Numbered from the stretch's first letter, positions 7,230 to 14,762 are shown. The stretch is 26,024 nucleotides of DNA from an uncultured Lachnospiraceae bacterium (GCA_945492935.1 CALYVE010000003.1:1-26024); one strand, 5' to 3'. Made by a program: numbers and translations. The notes: generated by a model from the letters alone, not told the origin.

Positions 7230-9707
7230 ATGAAATTTGGTTACTTTGATGACGAAAACAGAGAATATGTCATCACATCTCCAAGAACTCCTTATCCATG
7301 GATTAACTACCTTGGAACACAGGGATTCTTCTCATTAATTTCTAATACTGCAGGCGGATATTCATTCTACAAGGATGCTCGTCTTCGTAGAATTACACGT
7401 TATCGTTATAACAACGTTCCGATTGATATGGGAGGTCGTTACTTCTACATCAACGAGAACGGCACAATTTGGAATCCGGGATGGTCTCCTGTAAAGACAG
7501 AGCTTGACTTTTACGAGTGCCGTCATGGTATGGGTTACACAATCATCACCGGTAAGAAAAACGATTTGAAGGCCGAAGTTACATTCTTCGTTCCTCAAGA
7601 TTACAACGGTGAGGTTCAGCAGGTTGTTCTCACAAACGAGAGCAATGCCAAGAAGTCCTTCTCACTTTTCTCATTTGCAGAATGGTGTTTATGGGATGCA
7701 CAGGACGACAGCAACAATTTCCAGCGTAACTTCTCTACCGGTCGTGTAGAAGTTAAGGATTCTGTTATCTACCACAAGACAGAGTACAGAGACCGTCGTG
7801 ATCACTACGCATTCTACTCTGTAAATGACGAGATTGATGGTTATGATACAGACCGCGATTCCTTCATCGGTCTTTACAACGGTTTTGGTGACCCTCAGGC
7901 AGTTATCGCGAACAAGGCGAACAACTCTTTTGCTGACGGCTGGTCTCCAATCGCTTCTCACTACAAAAAGATCACACTTGCTCCGGGCGAGTCTAAGACA
8001 TTGGTATTCGTACTTGGTTATGTTGAGATGCCGGTTGATCAGAAGTTTGAAGAAGACGGCAAGACAATCAATAAGGTTAAGGCTCTCGAGATGATTGAGC
8101 AGTTCAATACACCTGAGAAATTCGCAGCCGGTATGGCAGGACTTAAGGCTTACTGGGATAAGCTTCTCGGAATCCTTAACGTTAATACTCCGGATGACAG
8201 AGTCAACCGTATGGTTAATATTTGGAATCAGTATCAGTGTATGGTAACATTTAACCTTTCCCGTTCCGCTTCATACTTTGAGTCAGGTATCGGCCGTGGT
8301 ATGGGATTCCGTGATTCAAACCAGGATATCCTCGGTTTCGTTCACCAGATTCCTGACAGAGCAAAAGAAAGAATTATCGACATCGCTTCTACACAGTTCC
8401 CGGATGGCGGATGCTACCATCAGTATCAGCCGCTTACAAAGAAGGGTAACGCAGACATCGGTGGCGATTTCTCGGATGATCCATTATGGTTAATCCTTTC
8501 TGTTTCAGCATACATCAAAGAAACCGGTGATTGGGGACTTCTCGACGAGATGGTTCCGTATGACAACGATATGTCAATTGCACAGCCTATGCTTGACCAC
8601 CTTAAGGTTTCTTTCTACAAGATTGTAAATAACCTTGGACCTCATGGTCTCCCTCTTGCTATGAGAGCGGACTGGAATGACTGCATCAACCTTTCATGCT
8701 ACTCAGATACACCGGGTGAGAGCTTCCAGACATACACGAATCCTAAATTTGCTGCAGAAGGCGGTTACTCAAAGGTTGCAGAATCTGTTATGGTTGCTAC
8801 ACTCTTCACATATGTAGGTCCTAACTACGTATCGATCTTAAAGCACCTCGGAAAGGACGATGAGGCTGCTGCCGCACAGGCAGAAATCGACAAGATGAAG
8901 AGCAACATTATGGCTCATGCATGGGATGGCGACTGGTTCCTTCGTGCCTATGATGCAGAAGGCAACAAGATGGGTTCTAAGGAATGTGAAGAAGGTCAGA
9001 TTTTTATCGAGCCACAGGGCTTCGCAATTATGTCAGATATCGATCCTGAAGCTACAAAGAAGACACTTGCAGCTGTAGACGAGCGTTTGAATACAAAATA
9101 CGGTCTCGTTTTGAATAACCCTGCATTCACAAAGTACTATGTACAGTATGGTGAGATTTCTACATACCCTGGTGGATACAAGGAGAATGCCGGTATCTTC
9201 ACACACAACAATGCATGGATTATCTGTGCTGCTGCTTATGCGGGAGAAGGTAATCAGGCATTTAAGTATTATTCTGAGATTGCTCCTGCATTTACAGAGG
9301 AAACATCAGACATTCACAAGACAGAGCCTTATGTTTACGGCCAGATGATTGGTGGTAAGGATGCCGGATCGGATATCGGACAGACAGGTAAGAACTTCGG
9401 TCAGGGTAAGAACTCATGGCTTACCGGTACAGCTGCATGGAACATGGTAGCTATTTCTCAGTACATCTTAGGTATCAAGCCTGACTTCGACGGACTTATG
9501 GTTGATCCTTCCATTCCATCAGAGTGGGATGGTCTTGCAGCTTCCCGTCAGTTCCGTGGCGATACATACGAAATCAAGGTTTCGAATCCGGATCACGTAT
9601 GCAAGGGTGTTAAGAGCATGACTATTGATGGAAAAGCAATCGACGGCAATATCATTCCTGTTATTGGCGACGGAAAGACACATAACGTCGAAATCGTAAT
9701 GGGTTAA
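7230..9707 (+). CDS. Cellobiose phosphorylase (GH94)
   Basis: An 825-residue cytosolic enzyme that splits cellobiose with phosphate into alpha-glucose 1-phosphate and glucose, saving one ATP compared with hydrolysis. The block R356-GMGF-RD362-SNQDILGF is the GH94 sugar-binding motif, and RADWNDCINL carries W482 and D484; spacing agrees with W488 and the general acid D490 of the Cellulomonas gilvus enzyme at an offset of six (R362 and D368 map to R356 and D362). HNNAWI near 659 is the phosphate-side motif. Length fits cellobiose rather than the longer cellodextrin or cyclic-glucan enzymes. No signal peptide, so the disaccharide must be imported; no transporter is in the window. AGGAAGG lies eight bases before the ATG. 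It is a single-gene unit closed by a terminator. Confidence 0.97.
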   Translation: MKFGYFDDENREYVITSPRTPYPWINYLGTQGFFSLISNTAGGYSFYKDARLRRITRYRYNNVPIDMGGRYFYINENGTIWNPGWSPVKTELDFYECRHGMGYTIITGKKNDLKAEVTFFVPQDYNGEVQQVVLTNESNAKKSFSLFSFAEWCLWDAQDDSNNFQRNFSTGRVEVKDSVIYHKTEYRDRRDHYAFYSVNDEIDGYDTDRDSFIGLYNGFGDPQAVIANKANNSFADGWSPIASHYKKITLAPGESKTLVFVLGYVEMPVDQKFEEDGKTINKVKALEMIEQFNTPEKFAAGMAGLKAYWDKLLGILNVNTPDDRVNRMVNIWNQYQCMVTFNLSRSASYFESGIGRGMGFRDSNQDILGFVHQIPDRAKERIIDIASTQFPDGGCYHQYQPLTKKGNADIGGDFSDDPLWLILSVSAYIKETGDWGLLDEMVPYDNDMSIAQPMLDHLKVSFYKIVNNLGPHGLPLAMRADWNDCINLSCYSDTPGESFQTYTNPKFAAEGGYSKVAESVMVATLFTYVGPNYVSILKHLGKDDEAAAAQAEIDKMKSNIMAHAWDGDWFLRAYDAEGNKMGSKECEEGQIFIEPQGFAIMSDIDPEATKKTLAAVDERLNTKYGLVLNNPAFTKYYVQYGEISTYPGGYKENAGIFTHNNAWIICAAAYAGEGNQAFKYYSEIAPAFTEETSDIHKTEPYVYGQMIGGKDAGSDIGQTGKNFGQGKNSWLTGTAAWNMVAISQYILGIKPDFDGLMVDPSIPSEWDGLAASRQFRGDTYEIKVSNPDHVCKGVKSMTIDGKAIDGNIIPVIGDGKTHNVEIVMG

Positions 9708-9725
9708 TATTTTATATTCATATTA

Positions 9726-9767
9726 AATCCCCGGCTTACCTCAAACGGTAAGCCGGGGATTCTTTTT
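9726..9767 (+). terminator. Strong terminator after cellobiose phosphorylase
   Basis: Perfect 15-base GC-rich stem (9726-9740 with 9747-9761, loop TCAAAC) followed by TCTTTTTG. The next base begins the dispersed repeat at 9769. Confidence 0.95.
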
Positions 9768-9768
9768 G

Positions 9769-9839
9769 TATACCGCGGCCTTGTGGCGCGGGGCCCTGCC
9801 GGCAGTGCAATCAAAAGAATTGCAGATGAAGCAATTCTT
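9769..9839 (+). repeat. Dispersed structured repeat, copy A
   Basis: A 71-base element starting TATACCGCGGCC and ending GATGAAGCAATTCTT. It matches the inverted copy at 24352-24421 at about 64 of 72 aligned columns. It contains a first hairpin (CCGCG..CGCGG around CC-TTGT-GG), the palindrome CTGCCGGCAG, and a last hairpin AAGAATTGC / GCAATTCTT with a seven-base loop. Segment TGCAAT just upstream of the last hairpin could instead pair with ATTGCA, giving two exclusive folds. It sits directly behind the GH94 terminator in the gap between two convergent genes. I do not recognise a named family. Confidence 0.85.
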
Positions 9840-9899
9840 TCTGATTTCGGTGGCATGTTAGTTCCTTTACACACCATTATTCTGTCAAGTAAATATATA

Positions 9900-11105
9900 T
9901 TATTCTGCCGGGAAATACGGGTTAATCTGTACGGAACCATCAAATCCGCTAAGGCAAATTGTATAACGCCAAACAGTTCCCGTTGCATCTACAAAAGAAA
10001 ATCCGGTGGTTGGTATGTCACCCGGAAAACTTATTTTGGCAACAAGCGGCTCATCTTCCTTTATAACAGGTATGTACGAAAGCTCACGTACCTCTTTGAA
10101 CCACTGATTATTCTCACTTGAATCACTATATTCAATCTCATAGAAGTAAATATCCGTTACAGAACCATCCACAGGCAAAAAAGCAATTTCACTCCAGTTT
10201 TCACCATCGCTGATATCTATTACCGTTGCATTCGAAAGACGCATTCTGCAATTTTCTGCAGGCATAACTTCAACCCCTGTACCGGTTGCCTGCTCCGACC
10301 CGTTTACAGCGCCGCCTGACACATTATAGGTTCCACCCGGCATGTCTGCAAACATTGTAAGACCAAGATCCGACATATAGGAATCTTCTGTCAGATTATC
10401 CTTCGCATAGAACTCTTCATCCGTTATATTTAACTCTTCCGCCTTATCAGGCTCCCACAGTCCTGTCGTATTGTAATAATAATGCATATTAAATGCATCA
10501 TCCGGGTATGTGAAATAGCACTCCTCCCACTCAATCTTTTTGCCATTTTCTGACAGATAGAATTTGCCGAACAGATAGAGTGCCGCTCCTCCGGAAGACT
10601 GCTCATAAATTGTCTTTCCGTCCTTCAGCAATCGCTTATACGACCTTGTTTTTCCGGAAACAACATATTCCGGTGTCTGTCCATCACATGTATAGATTGC
10701 AAGAATGGAACCACCTGCATCAGCAATTATTAATTCCGGCACGCCATCCTGACTGATATCCATCAATGTATATCCGACATTTTGCAATGCATAGCTTATA
10801 TCACCGGCCATTTTAACTTCATATATACCAACATCCTCATCCGACACATCCTCAAGCTCGTCGGCATCGGAAACAAGCAAATCATAAATGTGATGAATCA
10901 CATCCGAATAGACTTCCTCATAATCTGTCTTTGTCTGTTCCTCCGTAGCTTCTGTCGTTGCTTCTGTCGTTGCTTCTGTCGTTGCCTCCGTTGTAGCCTC
11001 TGTAAAAGCCGCTGTTGTTTCTTCTGTTTTCTTGTCCTTGTTCGAACAACCGGCAAGGGAAAGTATGAAAACAACCATTGCCGCATAAACTATTACTCGT
11101 TTCAT
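9900..11105 (-). CDS. Secreted lipoprotein of unknown function with Thr-Glu linker
   Basis: A 401-residue lipoprotein: basic start, hydrophobic segment and lipobox LAGC with C20 as the lipidated residue. Residues 27-60 are a Thr/Glu/Ala linker (TEAT repeats), a likely spacer through the wall. The body has DISQDGVPELII (116-127), an Asp-rich loop similar to calcium-binding FG-GAP or EF-type loops common in Lachnospiraceae exported proteins, and a beta-rich C-terminus. I cannot assign a function. I chose the ATG at 11105, seven bases after GGAAGGAG (11113-11120); the longer frame starting at 11165 adds 20 residues that would bury the signal peptide. It follows acpP on the same strand but a terminator lies between; its own promoter is not clear. 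Confidence 0.9.
   Translation of the reverse strand: MKRVIVYAAMVVFILSLAGCSNKDKKTEETTAAFTEATTEATTEATTEATTEATEEQTKTDYEEVYSDVIHHIYDLLVSDADELEDVSDEDVGIYEVKMAGDISYALQNVGYTLMDISQDGVPELIIADAGGSILAIYTCDGQTPEYVVSGKTRSYKRLLKDGKTIYEQSSGGAALYLFGKFYLSENGKKIEWEECYFTYPDDAFNMHYYYNTTGLWEPDKAEELNITDEEFYAKDNLTEDSYMSDLGLTMFADMPGGTYNVSGGAVNGSEQATGTGVEVMPAENCRMRLSNATVIDISDGENWSEIAFLPVDGSVTDIYFYEIEYSDSSENNQWFKEVRELSYIPVIKEDEPLVAKISFPGDIPTTGFSFVDATGTVWRYTICLSGFDGSVQINPYFPAE
10948..10995 (-). repeat. 12-base tandem repeat coding for TTEA units
   Basis: Three perfect copies of the 12-base unit GCTTCTGTCGTT (plus-strand reading, 10948-10983) and one diverged copy (10984-10995) encode the Thr-Thr-Glu-Ala linker of the lipoprotein. 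Because the unit is a multiple of three, copy-number change would alter linker length without breaking the frame. Confidence 0.9.
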
Positions 11106-11130
11106 TTCATTTCTCCTTCCAAATAAAACG

Positions 11131-11157
11131 AAAAAGACCACGCCAAATGTCGCAGTC
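11131..11157 (-). terminator. Probable terminator after acpP
   Basis: On the minus strand, GACTGCG / CGTGGTC form a seven-base stem (two G-U pairs) around an eight-base loop, followed by TTTTTCGTTTT. It lies between acpP and the lipoprotein gene and overlaps the latter's leader. Confidence 0.6.
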
Positions 11158-11184
11158 TCTCTCATAACCAGTATTCTATAGGGA

Positions 11185-11418
11185 TTACTCCTCTACGCCA
11201 AGATCCTTAAGATACTTAACAACATCTTCTACTGTCAAAATTGAAGATAAATCATCTGAAGGAATCTCACAGTTGTACTCTTCCTCAAGAGCCATAACAA
11301 GCTCAAACAAATCAAGGGAATCTGCACCAAGGTCATCCTTGAATGATGTACTAAGTTCGATATCTGCCTCATCAACGCTCAACTGCTCAGCAATGATCTC
11401 TTTTAACTTCTCTAACAT
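11185..11418 (-). CDS. acpP: Acyl carrier protein
   Basis: A 77-residue acidic protein with the ACP signature GADSLDLFELVMALEEEY; S34 in the DSL motif is the site for the 4'-phosphopantetheine arm. It carries growing acyl chains as thioesters in the cytosol, normally for type II fatty acid synthesis. The N-terminus MLEKLKEIIAEQLSV and length are typical of a housekeeping ACP. It is unusual only in context: no fab, acyltransferase or polyketide gene is adjacent. It has its own strong promoter (11475-11503), an AAGGAG ribosome site and a terminator, so it is a monocistronic gene. An alternative is a dedicated ACP for another acylation pathway; the sequence does not separate these. Confidence 0.96.
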   Translation of the reverse strand: MLEKLKEIIAEQLSVDEADIELSTSFKDDLGADSLDLFELVMALEEEYNCEIPSDDLSSILTVEDVVKYLKDLGVEE

Positions 11419-11474
11419 AATCGTAAATCTCCTTTTTGTAAGCTTTATCTGCCTTTTCGGGCTTCATCTTGTTC

Positions 11475-11503
11475 AATATACAACATACATTATACCATGT
11501 CAA
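11475..11503 (-). promoter_or_regulatory. Strong sigma-A promoter for acpP
   Basis: Minus strand TTGACA (11498-11503), exactly 17 bases, TATATT (11475-11480): 11 of 12 consensus matches. The start would be near 11468, about 50 bases before the acpP ATG. Confidence 0.85.
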
Positions 11504-11512
11504 GAATTCTTG
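11501..11512. promoter_or_regulatory. Palindrome overlapping the acpP -35 box
   Basis: CAAGAATTCTTG is a perfect 12-base palindrome whose last three bases (minus-strand reading) are the first three of TTGACA. Placement fits an operator that blocks or recruits polymerase. It does not resemble the FapR site I know from Bacillus. Confidence 0.45.
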
Positions 11513-11520
11513 GTGTTTTT

Positions 11521-13200
11521 TTATTTTTTTTGCAGATACTTCTCAAACTCATCCAAAGCCATCGGTTTTGCAAAATAATAGCCCTGTGCAATGTCGCAAT
11601 GTGACTGTTTCAGGAACTCAACATGCTCCCCTGTTTCAACACCCTCTGCAACTACCTGAAGCTGTAAATCCTTCGCCATGCTTATTGTGTGGCTTACAAC
11701 AATCTTACCCTTTTCTGATGAAATTTCCTGATCCAGAAAATCCTTATCCATCTTAATCGTATCCACAGCGATATGCCGAATCATACTAAGAGATGAAAAA
11801 CCGGATCCAAAATCATCAACCTCAAGCTTAAACCCGCGGTCCTTCAGTGTATTAAGAACATCAGCAAGCTTCGCCGGTGAATTCATAAACATCGACTCTG
11901 TAATCTCAAGTGTAAGCATGTCGCTTGTAAGATTATACTGCTTCATCAAATGTTCAAATACCGCAGGCAAATCATTGTGCTGAATATGGTATCGTGAAAT
12001 ATTCACAGAAAGCGGAACAGGTTCAATTCCGGAATCCAGCCATGCACGAATGGTCTTGCAGGCCTGCTCCCACATATATTCATCCAATTTTATAATAAAG
12101 CCATTTTCCTCAAACAACGGAATATAATCGAGCGGCGGAATCAACCCCTTCTCCGGATGCTGCCAACGGCTCAAAACCTCAGCACCACACATATTTCCAT
12201 TTTCGAGATTATATTTTGGCTGTAAATACATTTTGAATTCATGGTTTTGCAGTGCACGATTCATATCATGCTCAATGCCTCGCTCTTTAACCATGTTTTC
12301 ATGGTACTGTTCATCATAAAATGCACAGAATTTCATTACATTTTTCTTGATTGTAAGCGCTGCCATCTTCGCACGGTCGCACATCAGATTAATCGGCACA
12401 TGACGATCCTCAACCAGATAAATACCAAAGCTCGTCTTTATATCAATATTCAAATCACTGTTGGCAATATGACGGCGAACCTTCTCGATGGCTCGAATAA
12501 TATCGCCACGCTTTTCGTATTCCATATAAAATGCAAATACGTCTGAGTGTAATCTTGCATAATTTTCATCATATTCAAAAAATGCCTTCAACGCATTCGC
12601 AATATGCTTGAGAATCATGTCTCCGACGGACATACCATACTGATCATTTATACTCTTGAATTTATCGATATCAAATGTCACAATCGCATAATTTTTGTCC
12701 TTGTTATAGCGAATTGCATTCTCAGCACTGGCACAGAACTTCGAATAATTCAAAATGCCTGTCAGCGCATCATTTTGCCTCTCAACATTGCCACTATAAA
12801 GCTTTGCAGCTGTATTGTCATCCTCATATCCAAAGACACCTACAATCTCAAGCAAGGTGACAAGTATTGCATCTTTATTATCAAACCAGCGAATTGGTGA
12901 AAATTTCCATTTTCCAATGGCATCAATTGCACTCGAATGTCGGTGCTGAATAATGATTTCTCCGGTCATTTTCATCATCGGACAATCAATGCATGCATGG
13001 TCTTTTTCACAAAAAATCTCATAACAAGGAGTCCCTACAGTTGCGTGAAAAATCTTTTCTGCATTGTCATTCATATACAACACTTCAAAATTCTCACGAT
13101 CAATGACAAACGCTGCCTTTTTATCAACATTTATGATTGAATCAATAAGGACTTTTGTATCCTCCGTATTCAGTTCATTTTTTATTTTAGTAAAACTCAT
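11521..13200 (-). CDS. PAS-GGDEF(degenerate)-EAL protein, probable c-di-GMP phosphodiesterase
   Basis: A 559-residue soluble protein. Residues about 20-120 look like a PAS sensor containing a cysteine cluster (C59, C64, C70, C73). Residues about 140-295 are a GGDEF-fold domain whose active loop is H218-S-D-V-F222 instead of GGDEF, so it should not make c-di-GMP, though it may bind GTP or regulate. Residues about 305-555 are an EAL domain with the expected catalytic set: E341-V-L, N400, E432 (EITES), D462-D463, K483, E522 and Q539. The likely reaction is c-di-GMP to pGpG in the cytosol. Such enzymes favour motility over attachment, which suits the flagellar genes nearby, though they are not linked in an operon. 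GAGGGG precedes the start. Confidence 0.94.
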   Translation of the reverse strand: MSFTKIKNELNTEDTKVLIDSIINVDKKAAFVIDRENFEVLYMNDNAEKIFHATVGTPCYEIFCEKDHACIDCPMMKMTGEIIIQHRHSSAIDAIGKWKFSPIRWFDNKDAILVTLLEIVGVFGYEDDNTAAKLYSGNVERQNDALTGILNYSKFCASAENAIRYNKDKNYAIVTFDIDKFKSINDQYGMSVGDMILKHIANALKAFFEYDENYARLHSDVFAFYMEYEKRGDIIRAIEKVRRHIANSDLNIDIKTSFGIYLVEDRHVPINLMCDRAKMAALTIKKNVMKFCAFYDEQYHENMVKERGIEHDMNRALQNHEFKMYLQPKYNLENGNMCGAEVLSRWQHPEKGLIPPLDYIPLFEENGFIIKLDEYMWEQACKTIRAWLDSGIEPVPLSVNISRYHIQHNDLPAVFEHLMKQYNLTSDMLTLEITESMFMNSPAKLADVLNTLKDRGFKLEVDDFGSGFSSLSMIRHIAVDTIKMDKDFLDQEISSEKGKIVVSHTISMAKDLQLQVVAEGVETGEHVEFLKQSHCDIAQGYYFAKPMALDEFEKYLQKK

Positions 13201-13249
13201 TTTACCCCTCTTTTACAAAAATAAACCCAATATACATATATACGCATTT

Positions 13250-13278
13250 AGTTTACCTATAAGGCTACATTATGTCAA
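13250..13278 (-). promoter_or_regulatory. Promoter for the EAL gene
   Basis: Minus strand TTGACA (13273-13278), 17 bases, TAAACT (13250-13255). A perfect -35 with a weaker -10 suggests dependence on an activator. The leader would be about 43 bases. Confidence 0.6.
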
Positions 13279-13281
13279 TAT

Positions 13282-13315
13282 AATTTGGTTAATATTACCT
13301 TACCGTAACCAAATT
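13282..13315. promoter_or_regulatory. Inverted repeat upstream of the EAL promoter
   Basis: AATTTGGTTA (13282-13291) and TAACCAAATT (13306-13315) form a perfect 10-base inverted repeat with a 14-base spacer, centred near -55 of the predicted start. The spacer holds a second, smaller dyad (GGTTAATATTACC). It is followed by no T-run and so is not a terminator; the position fits an activator site. Confidence 0.55.
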
Positions 13316-13396
13316 TTGTCATTATTCACGATTTGGGAACTTCCATTCGTCTATTTTGTACAGAATGCAAAAAATGGAGTTTTTCATGAATAATTT

Positions 13397-14224
13397 CTAT
13401 TGCATATAATATGTTGGATCAATTGGAGCATCATCCTTTGTCATTGCAAAATAAAGATGCGTTCCCTCTTCTGTATAATATGCTGTCGGCACAGAAACTT
13501 CTCCGATTGGCTGCGCCTTATCGACACAATCTCCTGCCTTTACGGAAACATTTTTGAGCTGACCATAAATTGCATGATAGCCGTTTCCAAGGTCAAGCGT
13601 TACAGTTGTTCCAAATTCCTTTGATTCTTCAACAGAAAGCACCTTACCATCATAAATTGCATAAACCGGCGCATCCTCGCTACCGGATATCATAATTCCC
13701 GGGTTGCAACGATAACAATTTAGTGTCTTGAAATAAATCGTCTGATCCATGCTGTAAGGAAGTACAATTGTACCTACAAGCGGCCATGCAAGTGCCTGTG
13801 AACCATCATAGCTCAACACAGCCTCGTCCATACCCATAACAACCTCGCCGGAGGCTGCTGCCACTTCCGGATCATAGATTTCTTCCGTTGCATCACTTGC
13901 ACCTGCAAGATTCGTGCTTATTTTGTCATTTTCAGTTACTTCATTATGCTTTTCGTTTTTTTGCTGCTCTGTTGTCTTGATACTTTGACCGGCTGTTTCT
14001 GCAATATTTGTTTGCTCACCCTCCGGCTCATCCTCCGACTCGTCTTCCACCGCTTCATCATCCGACTGTACAGGCTGATTTAAGTCAATCGCCTGCTCGT
14101 TTTTAGCAGATTCCTTACCACCCTTGTAATCATACAAAGCCATAAGTCCGGCAAATGCCACCAGACCTGTTCCAAGTGCAATATAGAATCCTTTCGTTTT
14201 TAAAAAAGCTATAACCTGTTTCAT
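13397..14224 (-). CDS. spoIIQ: SpoIIQ-like protein with inactive LytM domain
   Basis: A 275-residue single-pass protein: membrane segment at 13-31, an acidic, Glu/Asp/Ser-rich stalk (40-120), and a LytM/M23 fold (about 145-275). The metal and catalytic positions are lost: N174-PGI-M178 replaces HxxxD, YGQ222 replaces YGH, and HLY258FA replaces HLHFE, so it cannot be a zinc peptidase. SpoIIQ is the forespore half of the engulfment channel with SpoIIIAH; the Bacillus protein is also degenerate. The neighbour upstream is spoIID-like, as in other Clostridia, and a forespore-type promoter precedes the gene. I chose the ATG at 14224, seven bases after AGGAGG; the longer frame lacks a ribosome site and overlaps that promoter. 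Confidence 0.8.
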   Translation of the reverse strand: MKQVIAFLKTKGFYIALGTGLVAFAGLMALYDYKGGKESAKNEQAIDLNQPVQSDDEAVEDESEDEPEGEQTNIAETAGQSIKTTEQQKNEKHNEVTENDKISTNLAGASDATEEIYDPEVAAASGEVVMGMDEAVLSYDGSQALAWPLVGTIVLPYSMDQTIYFKTLNCYRCNPGIMISGSEDAPVYAIYDGKVLSVEESKEFGTTVTLDLGNGYHAIYGQLKNVSVKAGDCVDKAQPIGEVSVPTAYYTEEGTHLYFAMTKDDAPIDPTYYMQ

Positions 14225-14260
14225 TTCTTTGCCTCCTACTATTCGTTTGGTGCTTAAACA

Positions 14261-14290
14261 TAGTATGGGCAAAGCAATTATTTTTTATAC
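14261..14290 (-). promoter_or_regulatory. Forespore-type (sigma-F/G) promoter for spoIIQ
   Basis: Minus strand GTATA (14286-14290), 15-base spacer, GCCCATACTA (14261-14270). The -10 region fits the sigma-F pattern GnnnAnAnTA and contains CATACTA, which fits the sigma-G pattern. The start would be near 14255, about 30 bases before the chosen ATG. No vegetative promoter is visible here. Confidence 0.6.
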
Positions 14291-14293
14291 ATA

Positions 14294-14728
14294 CTAGATT
14301 CGTTTCTTTATTGTGTTTATTGTTGCCGTTTCATAAGCCGCTTTCGCATCCTTGTATTTCGCCCTTCCATATCGCTCTATCAAATCATATAATGAATAAT
14401 ACTTAAATTCCAATTCATCTGCCGGTATGACCGTCCGTTCTCCCATCTCATAATATATTTTTGTACGTACCGCAATTGCCTGCGCCTCAATAATTTTCAT
14501 ATCGCTATCCGGTGCCACAAGCCCGGGCAAAACCCCCGCTATGTACTGTTCAACATCCATAAGCATATTAGCACCTTCTATTTCAATTAAAACATCTCGT
14601 CCTGTCGAAACATTTGCAAGTGCTGTGCTATCGGATGTATGATGCCCATTCATAAGCATCGTTATGATATATGGAAGAAAAAGCATTGTTATGATTCCCG
14701 TCAGGGTCACTGTGATTCGCTCGCTCAT
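14294..14728 (-). CDS. spoIID: Minimal SpoIID-like protein lacking the catalytic Glu
   Basis: A 144-residue protein with an N-terminal membrane segment (5-25) and a short SpoIID/LytB domain: VEQYIAGV (59-66) and EAQAIAVRTKIYY (81-93), matching the family YlxGVvaxEM and EALKAQAVAARTY blocks with identical spacing. SpoIID is a mother-cell lytic transglycosylase that thins septal peptidoglycan during engulfment; its catalytic Glu sits in the GVxxxE position, and here that residue is L70. The usual protein is about 340 residues, and the C-terminal half (with the SHGxGxGMSQ block) is absent, with no room for it before spoIIQ. It is therefore probably non-catalytic. A GGGAGGTG ribosome site supports the start. 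It may be a remnant or a repurposed structural partner. Confidence 0.72.
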   Translation of the reverse strand: MSERITVTLTGIITMLFLPYIITMLMNGHHTSDSTALANVSTGRDVLIEIEGANMLMDVEQYIAGVLPGLVAPDSDMKIIEAQAIAVRTKIYYEMGERTVIPADELEFKYYSLYDLIERYGRAKYKDAKAAYETATINTIKKRI

Positions 14729-14762
14729 AACACCTCCCCAAAAACCTATTCCTCTATCCTAT

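Noticed and set aside
9783..10121. 112-codon frame across repeat copy A
   Set aside because: It overlaps the lipoprotein gene antisense, and the corresponding frame in copy B is shifted by an indel, so no protein is conserved.
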